This document shows positions 36,338-45,755 of a stretch of 64,000 nt of DNA, one piece after another. Source of the DNA: Candidatus Paracaedimonas acanthamoebae (GTDB lineage: Bacteria > Pseudomonadota > Alphaproteobacteria > Caedimonadales > Caedimonadaceae); the NCBI GenBank assembly GCA_017307065.1, contig JAFKGL010000018.1, positions 1 to 64,000 of the forward strand, written 5' to 3'. The stretch's first letter is position 1. Each line of letters begins with the position of its first letter. The position numbers were made by a program, and so were the translations under genes. The notes under the pieces were generated by a model that saw only the letters and a program-made list of their open reading frames with translations, made no database searches and was not told the origin of the DNA.

Positions 36338-37498
36338 TTATCCTTTAAGAGAAATCTGACCCCCTGGATGACGATGTATACGCCCCGCAAGTTCAAGCTC
36401 AAGAAGAGCTAACATAACTTCTGCTGTCGAGAAGTGACACTCTCGAATGATTTCGTCAACCCCAATTGGTGAGATACTTAATAAATCTAGGATGTGTTGC
36501 TGCATTTTTGCGTTATTTTCTTTATTAAAAGATGAATTTTCTTGGGATTCAGGTTTTTTTTCCTGCTGCTTTAAAACAGGTTTAATTTTCCCTAAATTTT
36601 CAACTCCTGAGATAATATCATCTGTATTTTGAATAAGGGTTGCTCCTTGCCGAATCAACATATTGGCTCCATAAGATCGTGGATCAAGAGGAGAGCCAGG
36701 CACAACAAAAACTTCTCGCCCTTGTTCCAGTGCAAAACGAGCCGTCACAAGAGACCCTGACTGCTTAGCCGCCTCTATAATAATCACCCCAAGACTTAAT
36801 CCGGCAATAATGCGGTTACGTCGCGGGAAAAAGGAAGCTTGCGGAATGGTTCCAAACGGAGATTCCGCAATAATTACTCCTTGTTCAGCAACGCTATAAT
36901 AAAGCTCTCTATTTTCACGAGGGTAAATATGATCAATTCCGCCTGCGAGAACAGCGATTGTTCCGGATTTTAAGGCACCTTGATGAGCCGATGTATCAAT
37001 CCCTCGCGCAAGCCCTGAAACTATTTGATAACCGTAGGATCCCAATTCTGTAGCTAATTTTTGTGAAAAATGACATCCATTAAGTGATGCATTGCGTGCG
37101 CCTACAATCGCTAAGGCCTGTTTTTGTAAGGACTTGCGATCACCCAGAATACTAATAAGGGGCGGAGGGTCAGCAATATGCCTTAGAATTTCCGGATAAT
37201 CTGACTCTGAAAAAGCGATGAGATCTGCTTTTATTCTATGATGTTCTTCTAATTCTTGAGAAGCCTCTTCTATCGTAGGAATTTTAAATTTTCTCTTATA
37301 ATTTCCTTTAAAAGTAATTTCGGGCAAGTCATCTAACGCTTTTCCGGCACTTCCATAACGCTGAATAAGCTCGAAAAAAGTTATTGGGCCAATAGGTTCC
37401 GCACGAGATAAACGAATCCAATTTATTTTTTCTTCCGCGGATAAAACGGTTGGTCCCAAAGAGTCTAAATTAACTTTTTGGTTTTTTCTTTGCTCCAA
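36338..37498 (-). CDS. dprA: DNA-processing protein DprA
   Basis: A 386-residue DprA/Smf. The Rossmann-like core carries GARNAS, SGLARGIDTSAHQGAL, the AGGIDHIYPREN block and FPRRNRIIAGLS. A C-terminal winged helix follows (DEIIRECHFSTAEVMLALLELELAGRI). DprA loads RecA on incoming single-stranded DNA in transformation. The apparent start is a TTG inside the plsY 3' end (29-bp overlap). Retention in an intracellular lineage is common and does not prove competence. Confidence 0.95.
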   Translation of the reverse strand: MEQRKNQKVNLDSLGPTVLSAEEKINWIRLSRAEPIGPITFFELIQRYGSAGKALDDLPEITFKGNYKRKFKIPTIEEASQELEEHHRIKADLIAFSESDYPEILRHIADPPPLISILGDRKSLQKQALAIVGARNASLNGCHFSQKLATELGSYGYQIVSGLARGIDTSAHQGALKSGTIAVLAGGIDHIYPRENRELYYSVAEQGVIIAESPFGTIPQASFFPRRNRIIAGLSLGVIIIEAAKQSGSLVTARFALEQGREVFVVPGSPLDPRSYGANMLIRQGATLIQNTDDIISGVENLGKIKPVLKQQEKKPESQENSSFNKENNAKMQQHILDLLSISPIGVDEIIRECHFSTAEVMLALLELELAGRIHRHPGGQISLKG

Positions 37499-38099
37499 TC
37501 CTTAATTCCCTTCCCTGTATAAGGCGCGAAATATTTTCTTTATGTTTTACGATAACAATAATTGCCACGATTAAACACCAGATAATTAGGTAATTATCGC
37601 CAAAATAAATGGCATAAAATGGCATTCCGACCGCCGCCAAAAGTGTTGCAAGAGAGGAATAGCGCGTCGTTACGAAGGTCAATAACCATGTAAGCAATGC
37701 ACAACCCCCGACAGGCCAAGAGAGAGCTAATAAAACTCCTGCGGTTGTTGCGACACCTTTTCCCCCTTTAAAACCAAGCCAAGGCGTAAACATATGCCCT
37801 AAGATGGCACCAAATCCAGTCAAGTATAGTTCTAATTCATAGGATAAAGGAAATAACTTATGACAGATAAGTACAGCCACGACTCCTTTAAGGGCATCTA
37901 AAAGTAATGTGGCAATAGCTAAAGATTTACGACCTGTTCGCAGAATATTTGTCGCCCCAATATTTCCAGAACCTATTTTTCGAGGGTCTATGCCTAAGAA
38001 TATTTTGCTCAGGATGAAACCAAAAGGAATACTCCCCAACCCAAAGCCAATCACCATAACAAGAAGAATTAACAAAAAAGAACTTTCTAAAAAATACAT
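37470..38099 (-). CDS. plsY: Acyl-phosphate:glycerol-3-phosphate acyltransferase
   Basis: A 209-residue integral membrane enzyme with the PlsY motifs GSIPFGFILSK (about 22-32), RKIGSGNIGATN (about 40-51) and GFKGGKGVATTAG (about 108-120). It makes lysophosphatidate from acyl-phosphate and glycerol-3-phosphate, the first step of phospholipid synthesis. Seven hydrophobic segments are visible. It overlaps dprA by 29 bp and starts 3 bp after the rlmB stop, so rlmB-plsY-dprA-topA is probably one operon. Confidence 0.96.
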   Translation of the reverse strand: MYFLESSFLLILLVMVIGFGLGSIPFGFILSKIFLGIDPRKIGSGNIGATNILRTGRKSLAIATLLLDALKGVVAVLICHKLFPLSYELELYLTGFGAILGHMFTPWLGFKGGKGVATTAGVLLALSWPVGGCALLTWLLTFVTTRYSSLATLLAAVGMPFYAIYFGDNYLIIWCLIVAIIVIVKHKENISRLIQGRELRIGAKKKPKS

Positions 38100-38102
38100 A
38101 AC

Positions 38103-38873
38103 TTAACTCGTTGTTTTAGAACGAATACATTCATATAAACTAATCGCAGCTGCATTCGAGACATTTAAAGTCCCAAAATGAGCATTAGTTGGTAATCGTG
38201 CTAAGAAATCACAAGATTCTTGAGTTAAACGCCGCAACCCTTCACCTTCTGCACCCAAAATGATATTTGTTTTTCCTGCGAGATTTAGATCTGCAAGTAA
38301 GGATTCTCCCTTCTCATCGAGACCTATATGCCAAAAGCCATATTCTCTCATTTTTTCAAGAGTACGTGCAAGGTTGGTGACACGCAAGATGGAAACCCAT
38401 TCAAGAGCTCCAGAGGCTGTTTTAGCAACAATAGGCGAATTTTCATCTGGAGTATTGCGATCTGGCAATATCAATGCTTTAACGCCAAAAGCAGCAGAAG
38501 ATCTTAAAATAGCGCCTAGATTATGAGGATCAGTGATCTGATCAAGCGTAAGCACGACAGATGAATCTTCAACTTGTTCAAGAAATTCGATACCTTTTTC
38601 TTCGAATTTTTCTACAAGAACGGCAATTCCTTGATGAACAGCTCCTTCTGAAAAAAGGGACTGAAATTTTTGTCGATCCGCTTTTTCAACAGAAAGCTCA
38701 GGACGTTTGGAAAAATCAAGCTCATTAAGAAGTGAGTCTTGCAGATAAATGACTTTATAGCATTGACGCTCCATATTTAATAAAGCCGCCTTCACAGAAT
38801 GAAGTCCATAAATCCAAAACGTATTTTTAGTTGACGCCGAGCCTTGATTTTTGTTCATACGTCTTTCTATCAT
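38103..38873 (-). CDS. rlmB: TrmH/SpoU-family rRNA 2'-O-methyltransferase (RlmB-like)
   Basis: A 256-residue SpoU methyltransferase. The N-terminal substrate-binding domain contains IYGLHSVKAALLN. The knotted catalytic domain has the three SpoU motifs: DQITDPHNLGAILRSSAAFG, LGAEGEGLRRL and LNVSNAAAISLYE. In E. coli RlmB methylates G2251 of 23S rRNA; related proteins modify other sites, so the exact position is inferred. An AAAGGA site supports the ATG at 38873. Confidence 0.9.
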   Translation of the reverse strand: MIERRMNKNQGSASTKNTFWIYGLHSVKAALLNMERQCYKVIYLQDSLLNELDFSKRPELSVEKADRQKFQSLFSEGAVHQGIAVLVEKFEEKGIEFLEQVEDSSVVLTLDQITDPHNLGAILRSSAAFGVKALILPDRNTPDENSPIVAKTASGALEWVSILRVTNLARTLEKMREYGFWHIGLDEKGESLLADLNLAGKTNIILGAEGEGLRRLTQESCDFLARLPTNAHFGTLNVSNAAAISLYECIRSKTTS

Positions 38874-38920
38874 CTTTCAAATCCTTTGTCATGAAATCTT
38901 ATTATCAGAACCTAAAGTTT

Positions 38921-40126
38921 CTATAAGTAGCGACGCCGTTTCAATGTGATAGTATGCATGATTAGTGCAAGCATTGACGTAAAGAAACCAAAGATAAAAA
39001 TATTAGATAATTGCGAGTTTGCAAGCCATCCCGAAATGCTTCCAGAAAGAAGAGAAGAAACACCTGAAATAATATAAAAAATACCGATAGCGGTGCCCAT
39101 GATTTTTTTAGGAGCAACATCGGCTATAAGAGCTGTGAAAAGAATTTGTGACGTACTGCGTTGCGCTCCCCAAAATAAAACCCCTAATAATCCGAGCCAC
39201 ATATCTCCTGCAAAAATAAAACTAACGTTGCAAAGGATCAGAGAGACATAAGAAAAATAAAGTAATTTTTCTCGCCCTACTTTATCTGACAGATGTCCTA
39301 TGGGATAACTGCATAAAACAGAAATAAAATTGAAAATTCCAATGGTTGCCGTACAAACTGGCAAGGGTGCACCTAATTCTTTCAGTCGGAGAGCTAGAAA
39401 CCCATCGCTAAAACGAGCCAACATAAAAACGGCTGCAATTCCAATTGCCATCCAATACTTAGACGGTAATTTTTTCATATCCTCAAAAGAAATCTTATTT
39501 CTTTCAGCGGATGTCTCGGACGTATTCTTTTCTTCTAGATTTGCCTCCTGCATATATTTCCATATAATGAATAAAGCCGCTAAAATAGGCAAAAAGCCAA
39601 TCCACAAAATAAGTCGGTAATTTTCCGTGAAAAATATTAAACAAGAAACAATTAAGGGCCCTATAACACACCCTATTGTTTTTCCTGTCATCATGATGCC
39701 ATAAGCTGCTCCTCTCTTAGAAGAGACACAAATATCAGCTACATATGCATCTCGAGGCGTCGCAATGATTCCATTGCTAATACGCTCCAACACCTTAGAA
39801 ATTATAACGGCAAATGAACCATTTGCTAAAATAAAAAACGGCTTTGAAATGGCTGCCAAGAAAATACCAAACATCAGGGTCGGCTTTTTCTTCCGAAAAT
39901 AATCACTACTGACACCTGATGAGAGCTTACTAATCTGAGATAAGGCTTCGGCGAAACCTTCTATCGCCCCCATCGAGAAAGTGCTCAACCCAAGAACTGT
40001 GGTAATAAAAAAAGGAGAAATACTAAAAGCCATGGCTGTTGCCACAGCAACCAATAAATTCGCAAGGGTTAAAGCCCAAATTTCCATCGGAAGGTGTGCA
40101 AATCTATTTTTTAAAAGCTTAAGCAT
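38921..40126 (-). CDS. MFS transporter
   Basis: A 401-residue major facilitator protein with about twelve membrane helices. The inter-helix loop after TM2 reads SSDYFRKKKP, a variant of the MFS G-x-x-x-D-R motif, and the second-half equivalent is GHLSDKVGREK. The block ISNGIIATPRDAYVAD is typical of a widespread bacterial MFS subfamily of uncertain substrate. GGAG precedes the ATG by 10 bases. It is upstream of rlmB on the same strand with 47 bp between. Confidence 0.88.
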   Translation of the reverse strand: MLKLLKNRFAHLPMEIWALTLANLLVAVATAMAFSISPFFITTVLGLSTFSMGAIEGFAEALSQISKLSSGVSSDYFRKKKPTLMFGIFLAAISKPFFILANGSFAVIISKVLERISNGIIATPRDAYVADICVSSKRGAAYGIMMTGKTIGCVIGPLIVSCLIFFTENYRLILWIGFLPILAALFIIWKYMQEANLEEKNTSETSAERNKISFEDMKKLPSKYWMAIGIAAVFMLARFSDGFLALRLKELGAPLPVCTATIGIFNFISVLCSYPIGHLSDKVGREKLLYFSYVSLILCNVSFIFAGDMWLGLLGVLFWGAQRSTSQILFTALIADVAPKKIMGTAIGIFYIISGVSSLLSGSISGWLANSQLSNIFIFGFFTSMLALIMHTITLKRRRYL

Positions 40127-40568
40127 TATTTATAGCTCCAAATCTTACTTTTTTACCTTAAGAAATACACATAAATGACTCTATAGTGTAAAAGCAAGCA
40201 GGACTCTTGGTTTTGCACTTTGATTAATTTACCAAGAAAAATACTTACCAATCACACTCTAATGAGTCTCTCTAAGTGACGTTTAGACTTACGAGGCCTT
40301 GACTCAACAAAGAAAAAATTTTTGTGCCCTAAAATAGCTTTAGGAACATAACAAAAAAGATTAAGCCGTCAACAATTTTAATGAGGTTTCTTTAAATCCT
40401 CCAAGATTTTTTCTAAAAATTGGAGAACTTAATTTTCTTAATTTAAAGGATTCATTTTAGAGTAATGCCCCCTAGAGATCGTTTTTTCGATGAGCCCAAA
40501 ATTATGTTAGCCAAGTTAGATATTTTACGATAGGATTCAAAAATTCTTAACTAAATCCTACTTAGATA
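40127..40568. other. Intergenic region between MFS and SCO1 genes
   Basis: About 440 bp between divergent genes. It holds short hairpins (CCTAAA/TTTAGG near 40332; CTCCAA/TTGGAG at 40398-40424, extended by A-T pairs) and a 22-codon frame at 40465-40533 without a ribosome binding site. No RNA gene was recognised. The promoters of both flanking genes must lie here but no consensus pair is obvious. Confidence 0.45.
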
Positions 40569-41189
40569 ATGCGTTTTATAGTTTTTATGATAGGTCTCAT
40601 TTGTATTGGCAGTGCCGGATGGCTAGGGTATATTTATACTCATAATTCTGAACCCTTGGGGGCTGACACTCCGGTGATTGTATTTCAAGAAAAAGAATAT
40701 GGCATTCCTCATATTGGGGGAGCGTTTTCGCTGATTGATCAGGACGGTCATCCACGTACAGACGCTGACTTTAAAGGAAAAATCCTTCTTGTCTATTTTG
40801 GATACAGCTTTTGCCCAGACATTTGCCCAAGCGCTCTTTATAATATGTCGCAGACCTTAGAGGCTCTAGGCCCCCTTGCTAAAGAGATTCAACCTCTTTT
40901 TATTACCATTGACCCCACCCGCGATACAGTTGGGCATTTAGCTCGTTATCGTGAAAATTATTATCCTAATTTTGTTATGTTAACAGGTTCAGAGGAACAA
41001 ATTCAAAAAGTTATGAAAGCTTATAAGGTTCATGGTGCTAAGGTTTCACCTGATGGAACCACAACCGAATATCTGATGGATCACTCATCAATTATTTATA
41101 TCATGGACCGTCAAGGACGTTTTATTGCTCACTTTAACCATTTAACATCTCCAAAAGAGCTTAAAGACGCTTTGATAAAAATACTTTAG
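40569..41189 (+). CDS. SCO1/SenC copper chaperone
   Basis: A 206-residue membrane-anchored thioredoxin-fold protein. An N-terminal helix (about 3-22) anchors it facing the periplasm. The copper site is C82 and C86 (CPDIC) with H172 (DHSSIIYI). SCO proteins deliver copper to the CuA centre of cytochrome c oxidase or act as its thiol reductant. This implies a copper-containing terminal oxidase elsewhere in the genome. It appears to be a single gene. Confidence 0.95.
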   Translation: MRFIVFMIGLICIGSAGWLGYIYTHNSEPLGADTPVIVFQEKEYGIPHIGGAFSLIDQDGHPRTDADFKGKILLVYFGYSFCPDICPSALYNMSQTLEALGPLAKEIQPLFITIDPTRDTVGHLARYRENYYPNFVMLTGSEEQIQKVMKAYKVHGAKVSPDGTTTEYLMDHSSIIYIMDRQGRFIAHFNHLTSPKELKDALIKIL

Positions 41190-41241
41190 AGAATATAATA
41201 ATTAGGTCTCAGGCAGAGCCCACACACACATTTTTCACTAT

Positions 41242-41763
41242 TTAGGAGGTAGATCCAGTGAGGTGTTTTTCTTCCCACTCTATTTCGATTAAAACTCCTT
41301 TTGCTAAATTTGCAAGATCAAGATCATCAGAATCTGCTACTATTTTGGCAGCTTCTTTAGCCTTTGCATTCCCTCGATCATGTCCAAGATTTAAAAGGGC
41401 CCGCAAGCCAAAAGATTTCACTTCCTTAATTGTGGATTTAGAAAGTTTCTGAGCTGCCTCAAAATATCCAGGAACTTTTATGTCTACATACTGCATCTTG
41501 AAAGACGCGATTTCATCATGCTCTTTTAATTGCCGACCTGATGTTTCTGCCCCACTGTGATCAGTATAATTTGGGTCGGCATAATTTGGGTCTGGAGATA
41601 TAGTGCGAGAAGATTTTTGTTCTTTTTTTTCTTCATTTGAACTTCCATAAACAATCGTGGTTGTAAAAAATAGAGCAAAAAAAGCGACAAATACTTTTCT
41701 TATTTTTAGATCTTTTGCAGCAATCTTATTAAATAACATTTTTACTCTCAATTTAAATTTCAT
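41242..41763 (-). CDS. Exported protein with armadillo/HEAT-like helices, unknown
   Basis: A 173-residue frame; the start may be M1 or M9, since GAGAGT lies just before the second ATG. A hydrophobic segment (about 23-40, VFVAFFALFFTTTIVYG) looks like an export signal. The mature part begins with a polar stretch containing a short tandem repeat (DPNYADPNY), then helices (FGLRALLNLGHDRGNAKAKEAAKIV) suggesting one or two helical repeats. No family recognised. Convergent with the SCO1 gene. Confidence 0.62.
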   Translation of the reverse strand: MKFKLRVKMLFNKIAAKDLKIRKVFVAFFALFFTTTIVYGSSNEEKKEQKSSRTISPDPNYADPNYTDHSGAETSGRQLKEHDEIASFKMQYVDIKVPGYFEAAQKLSKSTIKEVKSFGLRALLNLGHDRGNAKAKEAAKIVADSDDLDLANLAKGVLIEIEWEEKHLTGSTS

Positions 41764-41882
41764 TTAAATACTAATCATTAAAAAATTAATTAAAGATAAA
41801 AAGATATAATTTTCTTGAATTGAAAAATTAATCCGCTAATTTTGATTATATAATTTTAAATGGGATCATGAAAGCCTTTTGA

Positions 41883-42893
41883 ATGTTCGCTAAAAATCCT
41901 CGGCCACAAGGACATCTTGAACTTATTGAAATCTATTCAGAATCTCTTGAAAATAATTTATTAGGAGATTCAGCGACTCGCCAATGCCCCGTCTATCTTC
42001 CGCCTGACTATCATCCTGAAAAAAGCTACCCTCTTATTATTGAGCTCGCCGCATTTGGTAATTCTGGCTTAGGACGCATTGGATGGCAAGGTTTTAAAGA
42101 ATCAATGCCTGAACGTCTAGATCGCCTTATTGCAGAAGGCATGCCCCCCATTATTGTTGCATTTCCAGATTGCTTCACGTCTCTTGGAGGAAATCAATAT
42201 ATCAACAGCTCAGCCCTTGGAAATTATGAAGATTTCTTAAAAGGCGATTTATTATCAGCTTTAGAAGCCAATTTTCCTTGCGGTGGCATAGGACGTCGAG
42301 GTTTGATTGGAAAATCTTCCGGAGGATACGGAGCTCTTGTTAATGGAATGCGCCATGCGTCAACATGGTCCGCAATTGCTTGTCATTCAGGAGATATGGG
42401 ATTTGAGTGGGTTTATCTTCCAGAAATTCCAAAAGCTCTCATGACTCTCGAGAATTATGGTGGCTCCTACGAAAATTTTTTACGCACCGTCCAAACATCA
42501 CCTAAATTAAAAGGAAACGACTTTACAACTCTGATGATTTTAGCGATGGCTGCCAGTTATGATCCGAATCCCAATGAATACTGTGGGATTCAACTCCCCG
42601 TCACCTCAACGACAGCGGACTTAATTCCCGAACAGTGGCAAAATTGGCTTCAATGGGATCCTTTAGAGATGGTTCCCCATTATCTTACGAATCTTAAATC
42701 TTTAAAATTCATCTTTATCGACTGCGGTATCTACGACCAATATTATCTTCATTTCGGCGCGAGACGATTGAGCTCATTATTAAATAATTACCAAGTTCCC
42801 CATATTTTTGAAGAATTTCCCGACAATCATTCAGGTCTTGATTATCGTCTGGATCATAGCTTACCTCTTATGGCTCGTGCTTTAAGCACCTAA
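41883..42893 (+). CDS. Esterase of the alpha/beta hydrolase fold
   Basis: A 336-residue soluble protein of the putative-esterase (esterase D/Fes-like) group. The nucleophile elbow GKSSG places the serine at S145. VYLPPDYHPEKSYPL is the usual strand start, and a C-terminal HSGLDYR likely supplies the histidine. It could be a carboxylesterase or S-formylglutathione-hydrolase relative; the substrate is unknown. The 3' end overlaps the convergent hydrolase gene by 12 bp. No good ribosome binding site is visible. Confidence 0.85.
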   Translation: MFAKNPRPQGHLELIEIYSESLENNLLGDSATRQCPVYLPPDYHPEKSYPLIIELAAFGNSGLGRIGWQGFKESMPERLDRLIAEGMPPIIVAFPDCFTSLGGNQYINSSALGNYEDFLKGDLLSALEANFPCGGIGRRGLIGKSSGGYGALVNGMRHASTWSAIACHSGDMGFEWVYLPEIPKALMTLENYGGSYENFLRTVQTSPKLKGNDFTTLMILAMAASYDPNPNEYCGIQLPVTSTTADLIPEQWQNWLQWDPLEMVPHYLTNLKSLKFIFIDCGIYDQYYLHFGARRLSSLLNNYQVPHIFEEFPDNHSGLDYRLDHSLPLMARALST

Positions 42894-43832
42894 GCCTTCT
42901 TTCAATCGAGCCGCTATTTCATCAATAATATGATTCACCTCAGGTACTGTCCCTGTCATGTGCAAGAACGCATGAATCATGGCATCATAAGATTGATAGG
43001 TTACAGGAACACCAAATTTCTTTAATTTTTCATAATAAGCATGCCCTTCATCCTTTAATGGATCAAATCCCGCCGTTATGATGTGGGTTTCAGGAAGCCC
43101 TGAAAGGTCTGTCGCACGCAAAGGAGATGCCATCGGATTATCAACTTCTTCACCGGAGTTGAGATAATGATCAACATAATATTGAACATGTTCTGCGCTT
43201 AAGAAGTATCCATCCGCATAAGTGGAATAAGAAGGTAAATTGCCTCCTAAATCAAGCGCGGCATACAGAAGAAGTTGAAACTTAGGCAATTGTTTATTTT
43301 CATTCTTAAGCCTTTGGATCGTGACCGCCGTCATATTTCCCCCGGCGCTATCACCCCCGATCGCAATGCGATGAGGATCAACATTATACGCTTTTGGGCC
43401 ATACTCTAAAAACCAATGATACGCATCCCAACAGTCTTCAAGTCCCACAGGAAATTTATGCTCTGGAGCCAAACGCCATTCAACCGACATCACAACGCAA
43501 TTCGCTTTTAGGGCAAGATTTCGACAAATTGAATCATGGGTTGTGATGCTGCCTCTTTGCCATCCTCCTCCGTGATAATAAATAAGAGCAGGCAATTGAG
43601 CCCCCAGTTGAGGTGTATAAATACGAACAGGGATTTGGACTTCACCATTAGATACTGGAATGGTTAAATCTTCCACACGGCGTACTTTTAAAGGAATTCC
43701 ACTTTGCAAAATAGAGAAATGCTCATAAGCCAATCGCCCAGCTTCAACAGGAATTTGTTTAGGTTGTGTTAACATAAATGCATTAAATTGATCTAAGAAC
43801 TGTTGAATTTGTGGATTGACTTTTTGTGTCAC
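42882..43832 (-). CDS. Alpha/beta hydrolase (hormone-sensitive-lipase family)
   Basis: A 316-residue lipase/esterase of the HSL (family IV, alpha/beta hydrolase fold-3) type. The oxyanion motif is HGGGW (87-91), the nucleophile S162 in GDSAG, and the other triad members D257 (GFDPLKDEG) and H287 (MIHAFLHM). It hydrolyses short- to medium-chain esters. It is convergent with another esterase, overlapping by 12 bp. Soluble, no signal peptide. Confidence 0.93.
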   Translation of the reverse strand: MTQKVNPQIQQFLDQFNAFMLTQPKQIPVEAGRLAYEHFSILQSGIPLKVRRVEDLTIPVSNGEVQIPVRIYTPQLGAQLPALIYYHGGGWQRGSITTHDSICRNLALKANCVVMSVEWRLAPEHKFPVGLEDCWDAYHWFLEYGPKAYNVDPHRIAIGGDSAGGNMTAVTIQRLKNENKQLPKFQLLLYAALDLGGNLPSYSTYADGYFLSAEHVQYYVDHYLNSGEEVDNPMASPLRATDLSGLPETHIITAGFDPLKDEGHAYYEKLKKFGVPVTYQSYDAMIHAFLHMTGTVPEVNHIIDEIAARLKEGLGA

Positions 43833-43996
43833 TTGAAATCTCCATCTCTCTTATTAGAATTGTCATAAGACCAGTATCTCTTAAAAATATTAACGAATTA
43901 TTGCAAAATAATATAATACTTTACGTAATGCGTTGAGAATTAGCGACAAACAAAATTAACTGTAATTCCTTTAAAAATCTTATTTCCTCTATTTTC

Positions 43997-44025
43997 TTGA
44001 CATTCCTTTCCAAGGCCTCTATAAG
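43997..44025 (+). promoter_or_regulatory. Strong promoter with a long leader before the helicase
   Basis: Perfect TTGACA (43997-44002), a 17-bp spacer and TATAAG (44020-44025). Transcription would start near 44032, leaving a leader of about 160 nt before the helicase ATG at 44191. The rest of 43833-44136 shows no gene. Confidence 0.65.
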
Positions 44026-44190
44026 GGCGACAAGCGATGAATTTATCATAGCTCTTTTCAAAGACAATAATTGCTTTTGCGTTTTTCAGTCATTTTATAG
44101 AACTACCGACAAATTCTGCTCTTAAGCCTCACGTGTATGACATTAGTCTTACGCCAGCTTAATTCATTAATTAAAAAAATCGGATTAAAA

Positions 44191-45285
44191 ATGACGACAT
44201 TCCAAAGCTTTAATTTACCTTCTTTTCTTTTGCAATCTCTTGAGCGCATTAAAATTAAGACCCCTTCTCCTATTCAAGCAAAAGCCATTCCTATGGCAAT
44301 GGAAGGCCACGATTTATTGGCCTCATCTCAAACAGGTAGCGGAAAAACAATTGCTTACCTTTTGCCGATGATTACGACGTTAAGTACTTCCCAAGGGCAA
44401 ACAGCCTTAATTTTAACCCCAACACGAGAATTAGCAATTCAAGTTAAAGATTCTCTTACTCAACTTATGGGAAAAAACGGCTCTCTCAAGATGGCCCTTT
44501 TAATTGGCGGGCAATCGATGGGACAACAATTTGCTCAACTTAAGGCAAATCCTAGAGTTATTGTTGGTACTCCTGGGCGTATCATTGACCATTTAAAACG
44601 GAATAGCTTAAAACTTAATAGAACAGGATTTCTTGTCCTTGATGAAACAGATCGCATGCTTGATATGGGCTTTAGCCAACAGCTCGATGTGATCGTCAAA
44701 TTTTTGCCTTCTGAACGACAAACTTTGATGTTCTCTGCGACAATGCCATCGAACATTATAAAACTTGCGAATAAATATCTTCAGAATCCACAACGCATCA
44801 GTGTTGATTTAGCAGCTCAACCAGCACCCAAGATTAAACAACAAGCAATTTATATTAAAGCGACTGAAAAATTCCCACATCTTTTGAAAGAACTTGATGA
44901 GCGTGAAGGATCTATTGTGATCTTTGTGAAGACAAAACGAGGCGCTGAAAAACTCGCCAAGCAACTTCAAGCTCAGAATCATAATACAGATGCCATTCAT
45001 GGCGACCTTAACCAAAGTAAGCGCAGTAGAGCCATCGAAGAATTTCGCAAACAAAAGAGCCGAATTATGGTTGCCACAGATATTATTGCACGTGGGCTCG
45101 ATGTTCCTCACATTCAACACGTGATTAATTACGACTTGCCAGGATGCGCTGAAGATTATACGCACCGCATCGGAAGAACTGGACGTGCAGGAGCTCAAGG
45201 ATCTGCTTTGACGTTAATTTCTCCAGATGATAGTCGAAAATGGAAAACTATTCTTAAAACAACTGGCGCGAAAATCAGCGCTTAA
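44191..45285 (+). CDS. DEAD-box RNA helicase (RhlE-like)
   Basis: A 364-residue helicase from the ATG at 44191, where family similarity begins (MTTFQSFNLP); the frame opens 18 codons earlier. It has the Q motif (TPSPIQ, Q29), Walker A SSQTGSGKT (45-53), PTRELA, TPGR, SAT and the C-terminal HRIGRTGRAG. Motif II is DETD (151-154) rather than DEAD, a tolerated variant. There is no C-terminal extension beyond the helicase core. Such helicases remodel rRNA and mRNA structure; the long leader suggests post-transcriptional control. Confidence 0.95.
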   Translation: MTTFQSFNLPSFLLQSLERIKIKTPSPIQAKAIPMAMEGHDLLASSQTGSGKTIAYLLPMITTLSTSQGQTALILTPTRELAIQVKDSLTQLMGKNGSLKMALLIGGQSMGQQFAQLKANPRVIVGTPGRIIDHLKRNSLKLNRTGFLVLDETDRMLDMGFSQQLDVIVKFLPSERQTLMFSATMPSNIIKLANKYLQNPQRISVDLAAQPAPKIKQQAIYIKATEKFPHLLKELDEREGSIVIFVKTKRGAEKLAKQLQAQNHNTDAIHGDLNQSKRSRAIEEFRKQKSRIMVATDIIARGLDVPHIQHVINYDLPGCAEDYTHRIGRTGRAGAQGSALTLISPDDSRKWKTILKTTGAKISA

Positions 45286-45298
45286 GTTAGTAACATTC

Positions 45299-45745
45299 CT
45301 AGATAATCTTACTCAACCGCCTGCGATGACGTTCTTCGTCTTCAAAGGCGGTTGTTATAAATGTTAAGAGAGTGTCTTTAGCCGCTTCGGGACCAATGAG
45401 ACGTTCTCCTAAACACAGAATATTGGCGTTATTATGCGCTCGCGCTAACCGCGCAGAAGTCGTTCCTTCATTACAAACAGCGGCTCGAATCCCAGAATGT
45501 CGATTTGCGGCAATGCTCATCCCAATTCCCGTCCCACAAATGAGGACCCCAGCCGGCACTTCTTCGGTAAGAATTGACGACACAACCTGCCGAGCATAAT
45601 CTGGATAATCTGCGGATTCTTCAGTAAAAGTCCCCAGATCAAACACATTAATATTCAGATTCTCAAGCGTTTTAATGAGCACTTTTTTGAGGGGAAATCC
45701 TGCATGATCTGATGCAATTGCAATTTTCTTAAAAATAGGTATCAT
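45299..45745 (-). CDS. rpiB: Ribose-5-phosphate isomerase B
   Basis: A 148-residue RpiB/LacAB protein: SDHAG (12-16), the catalytic cysteine C70 in LICGTGIGMSIAANR, and GIRAAVCN. It interconverts ribose-5-phosphate and ribulose-5-phosphate in the pentose phosphate pathway. AAGGAA precedes the ATG. It lies 10 bp downstream of the 45756 exported-protein gene, probably co-transcribed, and is convergent with the helicase gene. Confidence 0.96.
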   Translation of the reverse strand: MIPIFKKIAIASDHAGFPLKKVLIKTLENLNINVFDLGTFTEESADYPDYARQVVSSILTEEVPAGVLICGTGIGMSIAANRHSGIRAAVCNEGTTSARLARAHNNANILCLGERLIGPEAAKDTLLTFITTAFEDEERHRRRLSKII

Positions 45746-45755
45746 TCCGTTTTCC

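Noticed and set aside
40465-40533. A 22-codon frame before the SCO1 gene
   Set aside because: No ribosome binding site and too short to separate from chance.
44809-45198. A 129-codon minus-strand frame within the helicase gene
   Set aside because: Antisense to conserved helicase motifs; Ser/Cys-rich shadow translation.
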